From assembly GCA_963736575.1 (NCBI GenBank), contig CAVTPD010000001.1, positions 496,001 through 560,000 of the forward strand: a stretch of 64,000 nucleotides of DNA. The letters are read 5' to 3'. Origin of the DNA: CAVTPD01 sp963736575 (lineage in GTDB: Bacteria > Bacteroidota > Bacteroidia > Cytophagales > JAAEPT01). Within the stretch, counting starts at the first letter, position 1; each line of letters starts with the position of its first letter. Under the pieces are notes generated by a model. It saw only the letters and a list, made by a program, of their open reading frames with translations, did no database searches and was not told the DNA's origin. Made by a program: the position numbers and the translations under genes. Below, piece after piece: positions 17,469-26,903 of this stretch.

Positions 17469-18959
17469 TCAATCCCCCAAAAAATACAGATACACCCCAT
17501 TTGTCCAACCGAAACCATCTTGCCCTGGGTATTCGCCACCGCCAGCTTCTAGGTTTTGTTCTACTACATTGTATTTTTCCATCAGTTTTCCGGTTTTAAA
17601 AAACGTGTTTTCAACGGTACGCATAAACCGCATTTTACAGACTTCAGCCAGTTTATCTTGTTCGTAATTAGAAAGCCCTTCTACGGTAATGTATTGCATG
17701 GGCGCCCAACCGTTGGGATAATCCCATTGCTGTCCGGTTGCATTAAGTGTAGTAACAACACCGCCACCTTTTAATAATTGGGTTTCTACAATATTGGCTA
17801 CAGATTTTGCTTGTTGGTTGGTAGCAATTTTAAAAAATAATGGGAACAAACCAGCTACCGAAATAACATTAGTTGTCTTTTTTTGTTCGAAATTATAATC
17901 CATAAAAAAGTTTGCTTCCTTGTCCCAACAGTATTCTAAAATGGCTTTTTTCCTTTTCTTCGGAATTCCGGAATCTATTAAACCATTTTCAGCTAAAATC
18001 TTTTCTTGGTAGTAGAGCAAACAGTTTAAATCTACAGGATAAATATTTGTTGTGTGTATGTCTGTTAAATCTTTATTAAACCAGCGGCTGCTAAAATCCC
18101 AACCCGATTCACAAGCGGCTCTTAAATTTGTATAGAGGTCATTTGGGTTTTGACTTGACTCTTGGGCTAATGTAGAGTCTTCGTAAAAAGATTCTGGTCG
18201 GGGAGTTGGTGAAGAGTCTGTGTAGCGACTTAAATAAATTTCGGGATTAGGTATTTTTGTCTTAGAAGTCCAGTATTCGTGTTCTTTTTTTAGGGCAGAT
18301 AAATATTTAGGATCTTTGTCTAATCCATTTAGCGTTAACATTAACGCATAAAAAGGTGGTTGTGATCGGCTTTCGTAATACGTTCTATTACCATTAGGAA
18401 TATGGCCGTATTGTTCAATTAAATAAGTGAAATTGTCTACCATATTTTTGCAAAGCGTATCAAGGCCCGTTTCTTTTAGGCCTAACATAGTAAAGTAAGA
18501 ATCCCAATAGTAGATCTCTCTAAATCTACCTCCAGGTACAACATAAGGGTATGGAAGCGGAATTAAGGAAGTGTTTTTAACGGTGTCAGCTTTGTGTTTC
18601 AAAACCTTCCATAAAATATTAATATGTTCTTCTAGGGAATGATTGGTATTGGTTTTAAAGTCGGAAATATGTATTTCCGGAAGTGAGAAATTATAAATTG
18701 TAAAAACTTTTAAACTAAAATCTGCGTTCTGAGATTCTGTGTTGTATTGTTGTAGAATTATATTAGAGGGATAGTTAGGAGTACAGTCGGTAAAGGTTTT
18801 AGAATCATCAAAAATTTGGTTCATCTGAATCTCTTTAAACAATTCACCATAAATCTGGCTAGGCTTAATTTGAGAAAAACTACTTTGGCAGATAAAAATG
18901 CAAACAAAGAAAATCCAATAGGATGTTTTGTTCGTAAACTTTATAAAATATGAAGTCAT
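17469..18959 (-). CDS. treA: Periplasmic alpha,alpha-trehalase (GH37)
   Basis: This 496-residue protein has a signal peptide (hydrophobic core YWIFFVCIFICQSSFS, cleavage near residue 30). Both GH37 signatures are present: PGGRFREIYYWDSYF near residue 140 and QWDYPNGWAPMQY near residue 408. The Gly-rich motif GGGEYPGQDGFGWTNGV at the C-terminus holds a conserved substrate-binding loop. The enzyme hydrolyses trehalose to two glucose molecules, here outside the cytoplasm. The length is normal for bacterial GH37 and no residue loss is visible. Confidence 0.95.
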   Translation of the reverse strand: MTSYFIKFTNKTSYWIFFVCIFICQSSFSQIKPSQIYGELFKEIQMNQIFDDSKTFTDCTPNYPSNIILQQYNTESQNADFSLKVFTIYNFSLPEIHISDFKTNTNHSLEEHINILWKVLKHKADTVKNTSLIPLPYPYVVPGGRFREIYYWDSYFTMLGLKETGLDTLCKNMVDNFTYLIEQYGHIPNGNRTYYESRSQPPFYALMLTLNGLDKDPKYLSALKKEHEYWTSKTKIPNPEIYLSRYTDSSPTPRPESFYEDSTLAQESSQNPNDLYTNLRAACESGWDFSSRWFNKDLTDIHTTNIYPVDLNCLLYYQEKILAENGLIDSGIPKKRKKAILEYCWDKEANFFMDYNFEQKKTTNVISVAGLFPLFFKIATNQQAKSVANIVETQLLKGGGVVTTLNATGQQWDYPNGWAPMQYITVEGLSNYEQDKLAEVCKMRFMRTVENTFFKTGKLMEKYNVVEQNLEAGGGEYPGQDGFGWTNGVYLYFLGD

Positions 18960-19125
18960 AGTCTAAAAATGATAGGTAATTAACAATTACTATTAATATT
19001 TAATATAAGGAATTGATTTCCTTGAAAAACATTTAAGAATAGTGAATTTGTTCCTTCTACGACAAATGAATAGATTCTTTCGATTAATTAAAGTTAAACA
19101 ACCAATAAAAGCTAAATTTTGATCT

Positions 19126-19461
19126 ATGAGTAAAAGTTATTATAACCCTGAAGACCTGAAGAAGTTCGCTAACATTGTTGAATTTCAGGAAGAACTAGGA
19201 AAAAAATATTTCGATTATTACGGAAGTGTTTTTGAAGAAGGCGCATTAACGGCCCGCGAAAAATCTTTAATTGCATTGGCTGTAGCTCATTCTGAAAAAT
19301 GTCCTTATTGCATTGATGCATATACAGAAGATTGCCTTAAAAAAGGCGTAGACGAAGAGCAGATGATGGAAGCCGTACACGTTGCTGCTGCTATTAAAAG
19401 TGGTGTAACATTGGTTCATGGTGTTCAGATGATGAACAAAACCAAAGAGATCTCGATGTAA
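19126..19461 (+). CDS. Arsenosugar-cluster AhpD/CMD-like protein
   Basis: This 111-residue protein has the carboxymuconolactone-decarboxylase/AhpD fold with the redox pair CPYCIDAY (CxxC plus the downstream motif) at residues about 63-70 and helices EVQMMEAVHVAAAIKSG-like around it. It is the first gene of a three-gene cluster with ArsS and ArsM; this arrangement is annotated elsewhere as arsenosugar biosynthesis-associated peroxidase-like protein. The stop codon abuts the arsS start with no gap, so translation is probably coupled. The actual reaction is unknown. Confidence 0.88.
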   Translation: MSKSYYNPEDLKKFANIVEFQEELGKKYFDYYGSVFEEGALTAREKSLIALAVAHSEKCPYCIDAYTEDCLKKGVDEEQMMEAVHVAAAIKSGVTLVHGVQMMNKTKEISM

Positions 19462-20508
19462 ATGAAGTCTTTAGCCGCACTAAAAAGTAAATATTCTAAA
19501 ACCGATTACCAGTTAGAACTTTTAGAGGAACCAGTAAAGAAAGGCTTAATTCCTTCTTTCAGGAAAAGAATTTCAGAAGCTGGATTGTTCCCTTTAAAAC
19601 CTACTCATTTAGATATCTTTCAGATGAACTTGGGGAAGATGTGTAATCAGGTTTGTAAGCACTGCCATGTTGATGCCGGTCCAGACCGGAAAGAAATTAT
19701 GACCCGAGAAACCATGCAACAATGTTTAGATATTCTAGCAAAGCATGACATTTCTACGGTTGATTTAACCGGAGGAGCACCGGAAATGAATCCTGATTTT
19801 AGATGGTTTGTAGAAGAGCTTTCTAAACTAGGGAAACACATTATTGTTCGTTGTAACCTTACCATAATTCTGGCCAATCCTAAATACCACGATTTACCTG
19901 AATTCTACAAAAAACACGGCGTAGAAGTAGTTTCTTCTTTGCCTTATTTCACCAAACTGAAAACCGATTCTCAGCGTGGTTCTGGGGTTTTTGAAAAATC
20001 GATAGAAGCGTTGGAAATGCTTAATACTGTAGGGTATGGTATTGAAGGCACTGGTTTAAAACTGAATTTGGTATACAATCCTTCTGGCGCTTTTTTGCCA
20101 GATAATCAGGAGGCTTTAGAAAACGAATTCAAGAAAAAATTAAAAGACCGATACAATCTGGTATTTAATAATCTATTTGCCATTACCAATTTGCCTATTA
20201 GTCGTTTTTTAGATTATTTGGAAAGTAGTGGTAACTACGATGAATATATGGTAAAGCTTTCGGAGGCTTACAACGCTACAGCCGCAGAAGGTGTAATGTG
20301 CCGAAATACAATTAGCATTGGATGGGACGGTTATATGTTCGATTGTGATTTTAATCAAATGCTAGATATGAAGATCGATACAGCCATTGGTGAACATATT
20401 AAAGATTTTAATAGCGAAAAATTAAATACCCGTTCCATAAAAATTAGTCAGCATTGTTACGGTTGTACAGCAGGCGCAGGTTCTAGCTGCGGCGGGCAAA
20501 CGTCTTAA
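19462..20508 (+). CDS. arsS: Arsenosugar biosynthesis radical SAM protein ArsS
   Basis: This 348-residue radical SAM enzyme has the cluster motif C61xxxC65xxC68 (MCNQVCKHCHVDAG) and the conserved DLTGGAPEMNPDF stretch. The C-terminal DUF3641-type half ends with a second cysteine-rich site, HCYGCTAGAGSSCGGQ, which together with CRNTISIGWDGYMFDCDFNQ may bind an auxiliary iron-sulfur cluster. ArsS is implicated in transfer of the 5'-deoxyadenosyl group to dimethylarsenite on the way to arsenosugars. It lies directly between its AhpD-like partner and arsM. Confidence 0.95.
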   Translation: MKSLAALKSKYSKTDYQLELLEEPVKKGLIPSFRKRISEAGLFPLKPTHLDIFQMNLGKMCNQVCKHCHVDAGPDRKEIMTRETMQQCLDILAKHDISTVDLTGGAPEMNPDFRWFVEELSKLGKHIIVRCNLTIILANPKYHDLPEFYKKHGVEVVSSLPYFTKLKTDSQRGSGVFEKSIEALEMLNTVGYGIEGTGLKLNLVYNPSGAFLPDNQEALENEFKKKLKDRYNLVFNNLFAITNLPISRFLDYLESSGNYDEYMVKLSEAYNATAAEGVMCRNTISIGWDGYMFDCDFNQMLDMKIDTAIGEHIKDFNSEKLNTRSIKISQHCYGCTAGAGSSCGGQTS

Positions 20509-20532
20509 ATCGATTTCAGAATAAAGAAAAAT

Positions 20533-21507
20533 ATGAGCGCTAATTATTTAGACACAACGGTAGACGTTTATAAAAAAGCTGCCGAAACGCCAGATGTAGG
20601 TTTATGTTGTACCACAACACCCATATGGCAATTTCCGGGATTAAGCATTCCTAAAATAATGCAAGAGATGAATTATGGTTGCGGAAGCACCGTTCATCCT
20701 CGTGATTTAGTAAACAACCCTAAAATTCTTTATGTGGGTGTTGGTGGCGGAATGGAAGTTCTTCAGTTTTCTTATTTCAGTAGACAAGAAGGCGGAGTAG
20801 TAGGGGTAGATGTAGTAGATGAAATGCTAGACAGCTGCCAGAAAAACCTTAAAACAGCCGAAGAAGAAAACAATTGGTTTCAATCCAATTATGTGGATTT
20901 AAGAAAAGGATCTGCGTTGGAATTGCCGTTGGAAGATGAAAGTATTGATGTGGCGGCCCAAAACTGTTTGTTCAATATTTTTACGCAGGAAGATTTAGAA
21001 AAGGCACTTTCGGAAATGTACCGCGTTTTAAAACCGCACGGTAGATTGGTGCTTTCAGATCCTGTTTGTGAATCTGAGATGCCCGAAAACTTAAAGAACG
21101 ATCCAAAACTACGGGCGCTTTGTTTGAGTGGCGCTATTCCGTTAAAGGATTACATTAAAACCATTACCGATATTGGTTTCGGAACGGTGGAAATTAGAGC
21201 CAAACGATCGTACAGAATTCTTTCGCCCAACCATTATGATACGGCAGAAAATATTTTAATTGAAAGCGTTGAGGTTTGCGCCATTAAAGATCCTATGCCC
21301 AAAGATGGTCCGTGTGTATTTACCGGTAAAACGGCGGTCTATTATGGTGATGAAGAATACTTTGACGATAAAAAAGGACATACGTTAATGTTGAATCAGC
21401 CTTTAGCGGTATGTGATAAAACAGCGGGTGCGTTAGCTTCGTTAAACCGAAACGATGTTTATATTTCGGAATCTACCTACCATTACGATGGTGGTGGATG
21501 TTGCTAA
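20533..21507 (+). CDS. arsM: Arsenite methyltransferase of the arsenosugar pathway
   Basis: This 324-residue class I SAM methyltransferase has the SAM motif ILYVGVGGGMEVLQFS near residue 63 and post-motifs DVAAQNCLFNIF and EMYRVLKPHGRLVLSDPV. Cysteines typical of trivalent arsenic binding are present: the N-terminal pair GLCCTTT, NYGCGS, and the C-terminal GGGCC. Its position right after arsS supports the role of methylating arsenite before the radical SAM step. The length and the long C-terminal domain after residue 240 fit the ArsM type found beside arsS rather than a generic ubiquinone methyltransferase. Confidence 0.92.
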   Translation: MSANYLDTTVDVYKKAAETPDVGLCCTTTPIWQFPGLSIPKIMQEMNYGCGSTVHPRDLVNNPKILYVGVGGGMEVLQFSYFSRQEGGVVGVDVVDEMLDSCQKNLKTAEEENNWFQSNYVDLRKGSALELPLEDESIDVAAQNCLFNIFTQEDLEKALSEMYRVLKPHGRLVLSDPVCESEMPENLKNDPKLRALCLSGAIPLKDYIKTITDIGFGTVEIRAKRSYRILSPNHYDTAENILIESVEVCAIKDPMPKDGPCVFTGKTAVYYGDEEYFDDKKGHTLMLNQPLAVCDKTAGALASLNRNDVYISESTYHYDGGGCC

Positions 21508-21730
21508 AAACCATATTTATTAAGTAAGAATAGTACCTTTCCAAAGGTTCCGTTTAAAAGAAGTCAACTTCTATGAAAACAACTTTTGGAAAGTTTTTTC
21601 TTCAACATATTTTTTCAATTTTAGAAACTCAATTCGCAATAAAATGTTCTTACTACTTAAAAGATAAAAACTTTTTCAATGAAGAAAATTTTTATATTTA
21701 AGGTTCTAATACAACTAGAGAAATTGAGTT

Positions 21731-22393
21731 ATGAAAAAACCATCATCATTTATAAAAACAGGTATGCTTTGCCTGTCTGCCGCAGTAATTTTTTTTACAG
21801 CGTGTAGAAAAGAAGAACCCATACATAGAATTAGTTACCAAAATGGACAGGGGTATATCTATGAGAATCAAAATATAGTTATTAGCAACCAAGAAGTGCC
21901 CAGCCAACTAAATGTTTACGGTAATGCTACCTTAGGTGAAGGTACAGTTGTTGGGTCCGATTTAAATACAAACGAAACCGGTACTACTGTAATTGAAGGA
22001 AATACGGTTATTAGGAACAATGCTAACATTAACGGCAGCTTAATTATTAAAGATTATACCACTATTGGTACCGATTTTAATTTGAATAAATCGGGTACAA
22101 TTGTTATTGATATGCCATATGACTCAATGGTAGTTTCGGTAGGTAATAATATGAACGTTAATGATAGTTTAATTATTAAAAGAGGTATTTTACAAATTGG
22201 TACCGGTTTTAATATAAATGCTACCGGTGTTGTAAATGTTTCTAACCATGGTAAACTGATTGTTAACCATGATTTAGGGCAATCGGGCCAATTGTTCGGT
22301 AATCAAAATGTAGAAGTAAAACACGTTTACAACAACAATAATCCAGCGGGTACTTTTGAAGAGCCATTGCCTCAGTACGAATACCCAGATTAA
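21731..22393 (+). CDS. Tandem lipoprotein paralogue 1, beta-solenoid-like
   Basis: A 220-residue protein with a lipoprotein signal peptide (lipobox FFTAC, Cys near residue 25) followed by an Arg/Lys-Glu-rich start. The mature part is made of short Asn/Gly/Thr-rich repeats such as NNANINGSLIIKDYTTIGTD and NNMNVNDSLIIKRGILQIGT, about 20-25 residues per turn, which suggests a right- or left-handed beta-helix like a bactofilin or polymer-forming protein. It ends with EEPLPQYEYPD. The function is unknown. It is preceded by AAATTGAGTTATGA, the same start context as paralogue 2, and has its own terminator. Confidence 0.75.
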   Translation: MKKPSSFIKTGMLCLSAAVIFFTACRKEEPIHRISYQNGQGYIYENQNIVISNQEVPSQLNVYGNATLGEGTVVGSDLNTNETGTTVIEGNTVIRNNANINGSLIIKDYTTIGTDFNLNKSGTIVIDMPYDSMVVSVGNNMNVNDSLIIKRGILQIGTGFNINATGVVNVSNHGKLIVNHDLGQSGQLFGNQNVEVKHVYNNNNPAGTFEEPLPQYEYPD

Positions 22394-22412
22394 AGATTAA
22401 TATTGGAATAAT

Positions 22413-22444
22413 AAAAAAAGGGAACCAAACGGTACCCTTTTTTT
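22413..22444 (+). terminator. Terminator after lipoprotein paralogue 1
   Basis: A-rich left arm, stem AAGGG-ACC paired with GGT-CCCTT with a short AAAC loop, then a run of seven T. It lies 20 bp after the stop codon. Confidence 0.75.
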
Positions 22445-22555
22445 ATGCCCTATTTTTAATACGTGATAGGGATGTTTATTAAAAGAGGATGAAACTCAAA
22501 ATCTAATATGTTGTTATAATAATTGAGAAGATTAAACAACAAGAAAAATTGAGTT

Positions 22556-23218
22556 ATGAGAAAATTATCATCATTTATTAAGACAGGTTTATTGATCACT
22601 ACTGCAGCCAGTATGGTTTTAACTTCTTGTAAAAAAAATGAATCTCATTATAGAGGTTACTATTTGGAAGACGGTGTTGCCTATGTAAATTCTAATGAAC
22701 AAGCTACATTTGGAAACCAAGAAATTCACCAAATTGATGTTAATGGAAACGCCACCCTTGAAGCCGGAACAACAATAGGTACGGATATAAATATTGAGCC
22801 GAATGGATTTACGACTATTGCAGGCCAAACTACTATAAACAATAATATTAACATTGATGGGGGTGTTTTATGGATATATGCACCAACCACCATTAAAACA
22901 GATATTAATACGGAAACGGGTTTTGGTAAAATTATTATTGATTTACCTACAGCAGCTTCTGAAGTAACCATAGGAAACAATATTAATTTTAATCTAGATA
23001 GTCTTATAATCCGTAGAGGTATAGTTAGAATAGGAACGGATTTAAATGTGAATTCAGGAGTTGTTACGGTTTCTGATGCGGCTCAATTAATAGTAGGTCA
23101 TGCCATTAATCAAGACGGAATTTTCTATGGTACCAGAAATGCTACTTATGAAGCTTTTAACGATAATTCGGAAGAATCTTACGAAGAACCATTGCCCCAA
23201 TATCAGTACCCAGATTAA
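22556..23218 (+). CDS. Tandem lipoprotein paralogue 2, beta-solenoid-like
   Basis: A 220-residue protein, the same length as paralogue 1. It has the same start (M-R-K-L-S-S-F-I-K-T-G versus M-K-K-P-S-S-F-I-K-T-G) and C-terminus (EEPLPQYQYPD). The lipobox is VLTSC. Repeats such as NNINIDGGVLWIYAPTTIKT and NNINFNLDSLIIRRGIVRIG form the predicted beta-helix. The near-identical 5' leader, signal peptide and tail show a recent duplication, while the repeat core has diverged. A location at the outer membrane or periplasm is inferred from the lipobox. Confidence 0.75.
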   Translation: MRKLSSFIKTGLLITTAASMVLTSCKKNESHYRGYYLEDGVAYVNSNEQATFGNQEIHQIDVNGNATLEAGTTIGTDINIEPNGFTTIAGQTTINNNINIDGGVLWIYAPTTIKTDINTETGFGKIIIDLPTAASEVTIGNNINFNLDSLIIRRGIVRIGTDLNVNSGVVTVSDAAQLIVGHAINQDGIFYGTRNATYEAFNDNSEESYEEPLPQYQYPD

Positions 23219-23239
23219 AATATTTTAAATAGAGGTTGT

Positions 23240-23271
23240 AAAAAGAGGAGTCTAAAGGTTCCTCTTTTTTT
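23240..23271 (+). terminator. Terminator after lipoprotein paralogue 2
   Basis: The stem AAAAAGAGGA / TTCCTCTTTTT with a 10-nt loop ends in a T run, 20 bp after the stop codon. Confidence 0.75.
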
Positions 23272-23368
23272 ATGCCTGAAAAAAAGATTGTTGAAGTTGA
23301 TCTGAAAATAAATGGAACTTTAAACGTGAAAAAAGCTGTTTTTAAACTGAAAACTAAAATTGACAGCT

Positions 23369-24004
23369 ATGAGAACTACGTATTTATTCAGTCTTCTATT
23401 TTTACTTATTAGTTTAATTTCTTGCCGTAAAAACGACAGTCACTATTCTGGTTATTATTATAAAGATGATGGCACGGCCGAAATTGAACCGGGTGCAGTA
23501 GTCACCATTTCAGATGCAAATTTTGAAAACAATCTAAATGTAAAAGGAAATGCAACATTTAATGGATATACTCAAGTAAATACAGATTTCGAATCTTTCC
23601 CAAACAGTGTTACAACAGTTTACGATTCTATAGTAATTAGAAATAATGCTATAGTTAAAGGCGAAGTATATTTTTTAGGGGCGGCGTTTATAGATACAGA
23701 TTTTAATCAGTACCCAAATTCTAAGGTGGTAATAGATGCTCCTTTTGAAACCACAGAGATAATTATAGACAACAACCTAAATCTTGAAGACAGCCTAATT
23801 GTTAAAAAAGGAACATTAATTATTAACAAAGATTTTAATCTTTTGGGGGCTAAGGGCGTTTTAAATATTTCTAATGCAGGGCATGTAATCGTAAAGAATG
23901 ATTTTAATCAGGGTTCACAATTGTATGGAAAACAGAACTTAAGCGTTAACGGGAAGTTTAATGACAATAACCCTAGCGGAACTTTTGAAGCACCCTTGTA
24001 TTAA
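23369..24004 (+). CDS. Tandem lipoprotein paralogue 3, beta-solenoid-like
   Basis: About 211 residues from the ATG at 23369 (a TTG nine bases upstream is also in frame, but the ATG gives a clean signal peptide). The lipobox is LISC, followed by RKNDSHYSGYYYKDDG, clearly related to KKNESHYRGYYLEDG of paralogue 2. The solenoid repeats include NNAIVKGEVYFLGAAFIDTD and NNLNLEDSLIVKKGTLIINK. The C-terminus GTFEAPLY is shorter and lacks the QYxYPD tail. This is the most diverged of the three. Confidence 0.75.
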   Translation: MRTTYLFSLLFLLISLISCRKNDSHYSGYYYKDDGTAEIEPGAVVTISDANFENNLNVKGNATFNGYTQVNTDFESFPNSVTTVYDSIVIRNNAIVKGEVYFLGAAFIDTDFNQYPNSKVVIDAPFETTEIIIDNNLNLEDSLIVKKGTLIINKDFNLLGAKGVLNISNAGHVIVKNDFNQGSQLYGKQNLSVNGKFNDNNPSGTFEAPLY

Positions 24005-24027
24005 TTCAGCTTAAAAAAAAGGAGATT

Positions 24028-24055
24028 AAGCCCTTTAAAATTTTTTAAAGGGCTT
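24028..24055. terminator. Bidirectional terminator between lipoprotein 3 and marC
   Basis: A perfect 13-bp stem (AAGCCCTTTAAAA / TTTTAAAGGGCTT) with a 2-nt loop lies between two convergent genes. A and T runs on both sides allow termination on either strand. Confidence 0.85.
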
Positions 24056-24670
24056 TTATATGCTGAAGAATTTTTGAATGCCCACCAAAATGCTATCTAC
24101 AGCTATAGAAGCTAACAACAAACCACTAATTCTACTTAAAATATTAGCGCCCATATCCCCAATTACCCGCTGTATTCTAATAGAAAAACGCAGTAATAAA
24201 TAGGTGATGATTAATACGGCCAAAAGCATTAATGCTGTAAGTGCCTGTTCCTGAATGTTAAATCGGTAATTGTCTGTTAGTAGAACACAAGCCATCATGG
24301 CTCCGGGTGAAGCAATGGAAGGCATGGCCAAAGGGAAAACAGCTAAGTCTTTTAATGTTTTACCACGAGCATCCGAAAGTTCAGTTTCTGGTTTGCTTTC
24401 ACCAAAAATCATAGTGGTAGCAAAAATGAACAGAATTATACCACCTGTAATCTGAAAAGCGGAAAGTGGAATGGAAAGCGCTTCCAAAACCATTTGCCCA
24501 AATATGATAAAACAAAGTAATATTCCTAAAGCAATAAGAACGGCTTTGTTGGCTACTCTGGTTTTTTCGGAATTAGATAAAAAGCGTGTACAATATAAAA
24601 ATACGGGTATTGTACCAATTGGATCAATTACAGAAAAGAATAGAATAAAGTCTTTGTATAATGGATGCAT
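24056..24670 (-). CDS. MarC family integral membrane protein
   Basis: This 204-residue protein has six hydrophobic segments and the MarC/UPF0056 signatures FFSVIDPIGTIPVFL near the N-terminus and LAVFPLAMPSIASPGAMM in the middle. Despite the name, the family's transport substrate is unknown. It starts at the base next to the stop of the upstream DUF3124 gene (24671), so the two are probably one transcript. Confidence 0.92.
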   Translation of the reverse strand: MHPLYKDFILFFSVIDPIGTIPVFLYCTRFLSNSEKTRVANKAVLIALGILLCFIIFGQMVLEALSIPLSAFQITGGIILFIFATTMIFGESKPETELSDARGKTLKDLAVFPLAMPSIASPGAMMACVLLTDNYRFNIQEQALTALMLLAVLIITYLLLRFSIRIQRVIGDMGANILSRISGLLLASIAVDSILVGIQKFFSI

Positions 24671-25180
24671 TTACTGGATTTTAACGCCTTCGGTAATAAA
24701 AGAAATTCCTTGCTGAGAGGTAGTACCAATCATTATGGCTTGTATAATAGGTTTTGAAATTAAAGAATCACCCGCCCAATCTAATAAAAAGTTGGCGCCA
24801 ACACCACCTTCAGATTCGTTATAGCCCACTACAAATTCAACCGATTCTAATGGTTTTAAGTAAATGGTGTTTTTTAAGTAACTCTTAAGTTGTTTTCCTT
24901 CCGAATCGTAATAGTTAATGTCTTTTAAAAACAATGTGTCTTTTAAACTGGTATTACGTATACTTAGTGTAGCGGTTAATAGAAAAGTGTGTTGTCCGTT
25001 TTGGTGGTAAATTTCGGAATAAACGGGTACGTATATTTTTTCAGAATAGTTTAAAGAATTCCAAATTACAGAAGCCTTGTTGTAGTTTTTGCTGGGTAAA
25101 TCTACCGATTGTGGTTGCGTTTCCATATGGCAGGAAACAAATAAAAAAAATGAAAAGGAGAGGATAAACAAATTCTTCAT
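24671..25180 (-). CDS. DUF3124 lipoprotein
   Basis: This 169-residue protein has a lipoprotein signal (FFLFVSC, Cys near residue 17). The body has the DUF3124 pattern: YVPVYSEIYHQNG, TATLSIRNTSLKDT, INYYDSEGKQLKSY, LKPLESVEFVV and GGVGANFLLDW. The function of the domain is unknown. It is immediately upstream of marC in the same direction. Confidence 0.88.
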   Translation of the reverse strand: MKNLFILSFSFFLFVSCHMETQPQSVDLPSKNYNKASVIWNSLNYSEKIYVPVYSEIYHQNGQHTFLLTATLSIRNTSLKDTLFLKDINYYDSEGKQLKSYLKNTIYLKPLESVEFVVGYNESEGGVGANFLLDWAGDSLISKPIIQAIMIGTTSQQGISFITEGVKIQ

Positions 25181-25308
25181 GCGTGTTTTTTAAGTGAATG
25201 TAGGAAGGGTATAGCAGATTTTAAAATTTTAATAGCAGATACCAAAAAATAGCGGTTTCAAAAGCTAAGAAAGCTAGGATAAATAATATTGAGAAATGAA
25301 TAAACAAA

Positions 25309-25342
25309 AAATGGCATTGTGAAGACCCACAATGCCATTTTG
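25309..25342 (-). terminator. Terminator downstream of the SulP gene
   Basis: The 14-bp stem AAAATGGCATTGTG / CACAATGCCATTTT with a short loop is followed by a T-rich stretch on the minus strand, 26 bp after the sulP-type stop codon. Confidence 0.85.
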
Positions 25343-25367
25343 TTTTAGTATTAGATGATAAGTCTAC

Positions 25368-26903
25368 TTAAGCGTCGTAAACAACGGCATAGGTAGGATC
25401 TTTCTTTTCGTCTTTTTTAATGTTGATTTGTGCAGTAGAAAGTAAGTTTTGACAGTCTGTACTTAAGGAAGTAAAGGTCACAAGCTTATTCACTTCTTTG
25501 TATTTTTCGTCCAGCTTTCTAATGGCTTCTATACCCGACATGTCTGTGATTCTAGATTCGCTGAAGTCAACAAAAATATTTTCAGGATCATTATACACAT
25601 CAAATTTATCAATAAAGTTTTGACTAGAACCGAAAAATAATGGTCCGTATATTTCGTAATGTTTGTTGCCTATATCGTCGGTGTGTTTACGTGCTCTAAT
25701 TCTGGTAGCGTTGTTCCAAGCAAAATTTAATGCCGAAAGTACTACACCAATTAATACCGCAATAGCTAAATCGTGGAAAAAGATGGTGTAAAACGTAACC
25801 ACTAAAACAATTACCACATCAAACAAAGGCATCTTACGGAAAATTCTAAGACTAGACCACTCAATGGTTTCAATAGCAATCATAAACATTACCCCAACCA
25901 AAGCTGCCATAGGGATCATTTCTATAAAGCCAGAAATGTACAATACAAAGGCTAATAAAGTAATAGAAGCTACAAATGCAGAAACACGAGTTCTAGCCCC
26001 AGAACTGATGTTTAACATACTTTGACCAAAAGTTACACAACCACCCATAGCGCCAAAAAAACCAGAAATGATGTTGGCAATACCCTGTGCGGCACTTTCT
26101 TTGTTTCCGCTACCTCTTGTTTGAGTAACATCATCAATCACCGAAAGCGTTAATAAACTTTCTATAAGACCAACAGCCGCCATTTTTAAAGAGAAAGGCA
26201 ATACAATTAAGAAAGTAGTCACTATAGAATCCCAATTACCAAATAAAACAGGAATGTTAAAACTTGGGAAACCACCCGAAATAGAGGCTTTATTACCAAT
26301 AGTTGTAACGTCTAATTTAAAACCAATTACAATTGCCGAAACAATAATAATAGCAATTAAAGCACCCGGTACAGCTTTCGTTAATTTCGGCATAAAGTAC
26401 ATAATAACCATAGTCAATAAGACTAAGCCTAACATAATGTACAATTCCATTCCGTTCATCCAGGCTATGCCGCCGCCAGGACTCAATATTTTAAATTGTT
26501 CTAATTGAGAACTGAAAATCATTACCCCAAGGCCATTTACAAAACCAATCATTACAGGGTGGGGGATTAACCTAATGAATTTACCCAATTTTAGACCACC
26601 AACAATTAGCTGAAATAAACCACCAACGATTACAGCAGGGAACAAATATTCCACTCCGTTTGCGCTAATTAAAGGAACCAATACCAAAGCAATTGCACCC
26701 GTTGCACCAGAAATCATACCTGGTCTACCGCCAATTAAAGCCGTTACTAAGCCCATAATAAAGGCAGCGTAAAGCCCAACTAAAGGTGAAACACCTGCTA
26801 TAAAAGAAAAAGCAATAGCTTCGGGTACTAAAATAATAGCCACTGTTAAGCCGGCTAAAACTTCTGTTTTTAAATTGACACCTTTTAGGTCTAAATATTT
26901 CAT
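25368..26903 (-). CDS. SulP family inorganic anion transporter with C-terminal STAS domain
   Basis: About 511 residues from the ATG at 26903 (MKYLDLKGVNLKTEVLAGLT); an in-frame ATG 33 bp upstream adds an unlikely extension. The membrane part has the SulP marks VAIILVPEAIAFSFIAGVSP and GGRPGMISGATGAIALV, plus QGIANIISGFFGAMGGCVTFGQS. The C-terminal STAS domain contains NIFVDFSESRITDMSGIEAI. It probably exchanges or co-transports sulfate, bicarbonate or a related anion at the inner membrane; the ion cannot be told from sequence. Confidence 0.93.
   Translation of the reverse strand: MKYLDLKGVNLKTEVLAGLTVAIILVPEAIAFSFIAGVSPLVGLYAAFIMGLVTALIGGRPGMISGATGAIALVLVPLISANGVEYLFPAVIVGGLFQLIVGGLKLGKFIRLIPHPVMIGFVNGLGVMIFSSQLEQFKILSPGGGIAWMNGMELYIMLGLVLLTMVIMYFMPKLTKAVPGALIAIIIVSAIVIGFKLDVTTIGNKASISGGFPSFNIPVLFGNWDSIVTTFLIVLPFSLKMAAVGLIESLLTLSVIDDVTQTRGSGNKESAAQGIANIISGFFGAMGGCVTFGQSMLNISSGARTRVSAFVASITLLAFVLYISGFIEMIPMAALVGVMFMIAIETIEWSSLRIFRKMPLFDVVIVLVVTFYTIFFHDLAIAVLIGVVLSALNFAWNNATRIRARKHTDDIGNKHYEIYGPLFFGSSQNFIDKFDVYNDPENIFVDFSESRITDMSGIEAIRKLDEKYKEVNKLVTFTSLSTDCQNLLSTAQINIKKDEKKDPTYAVVYDA

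Noticed and set aside
21719..23368. Similar leaders of the lipoprotein genes as a riboswitch
   Set aside because: Similarity is limited to the last dozen bases before the start in two copies, best explained by gene duplication.
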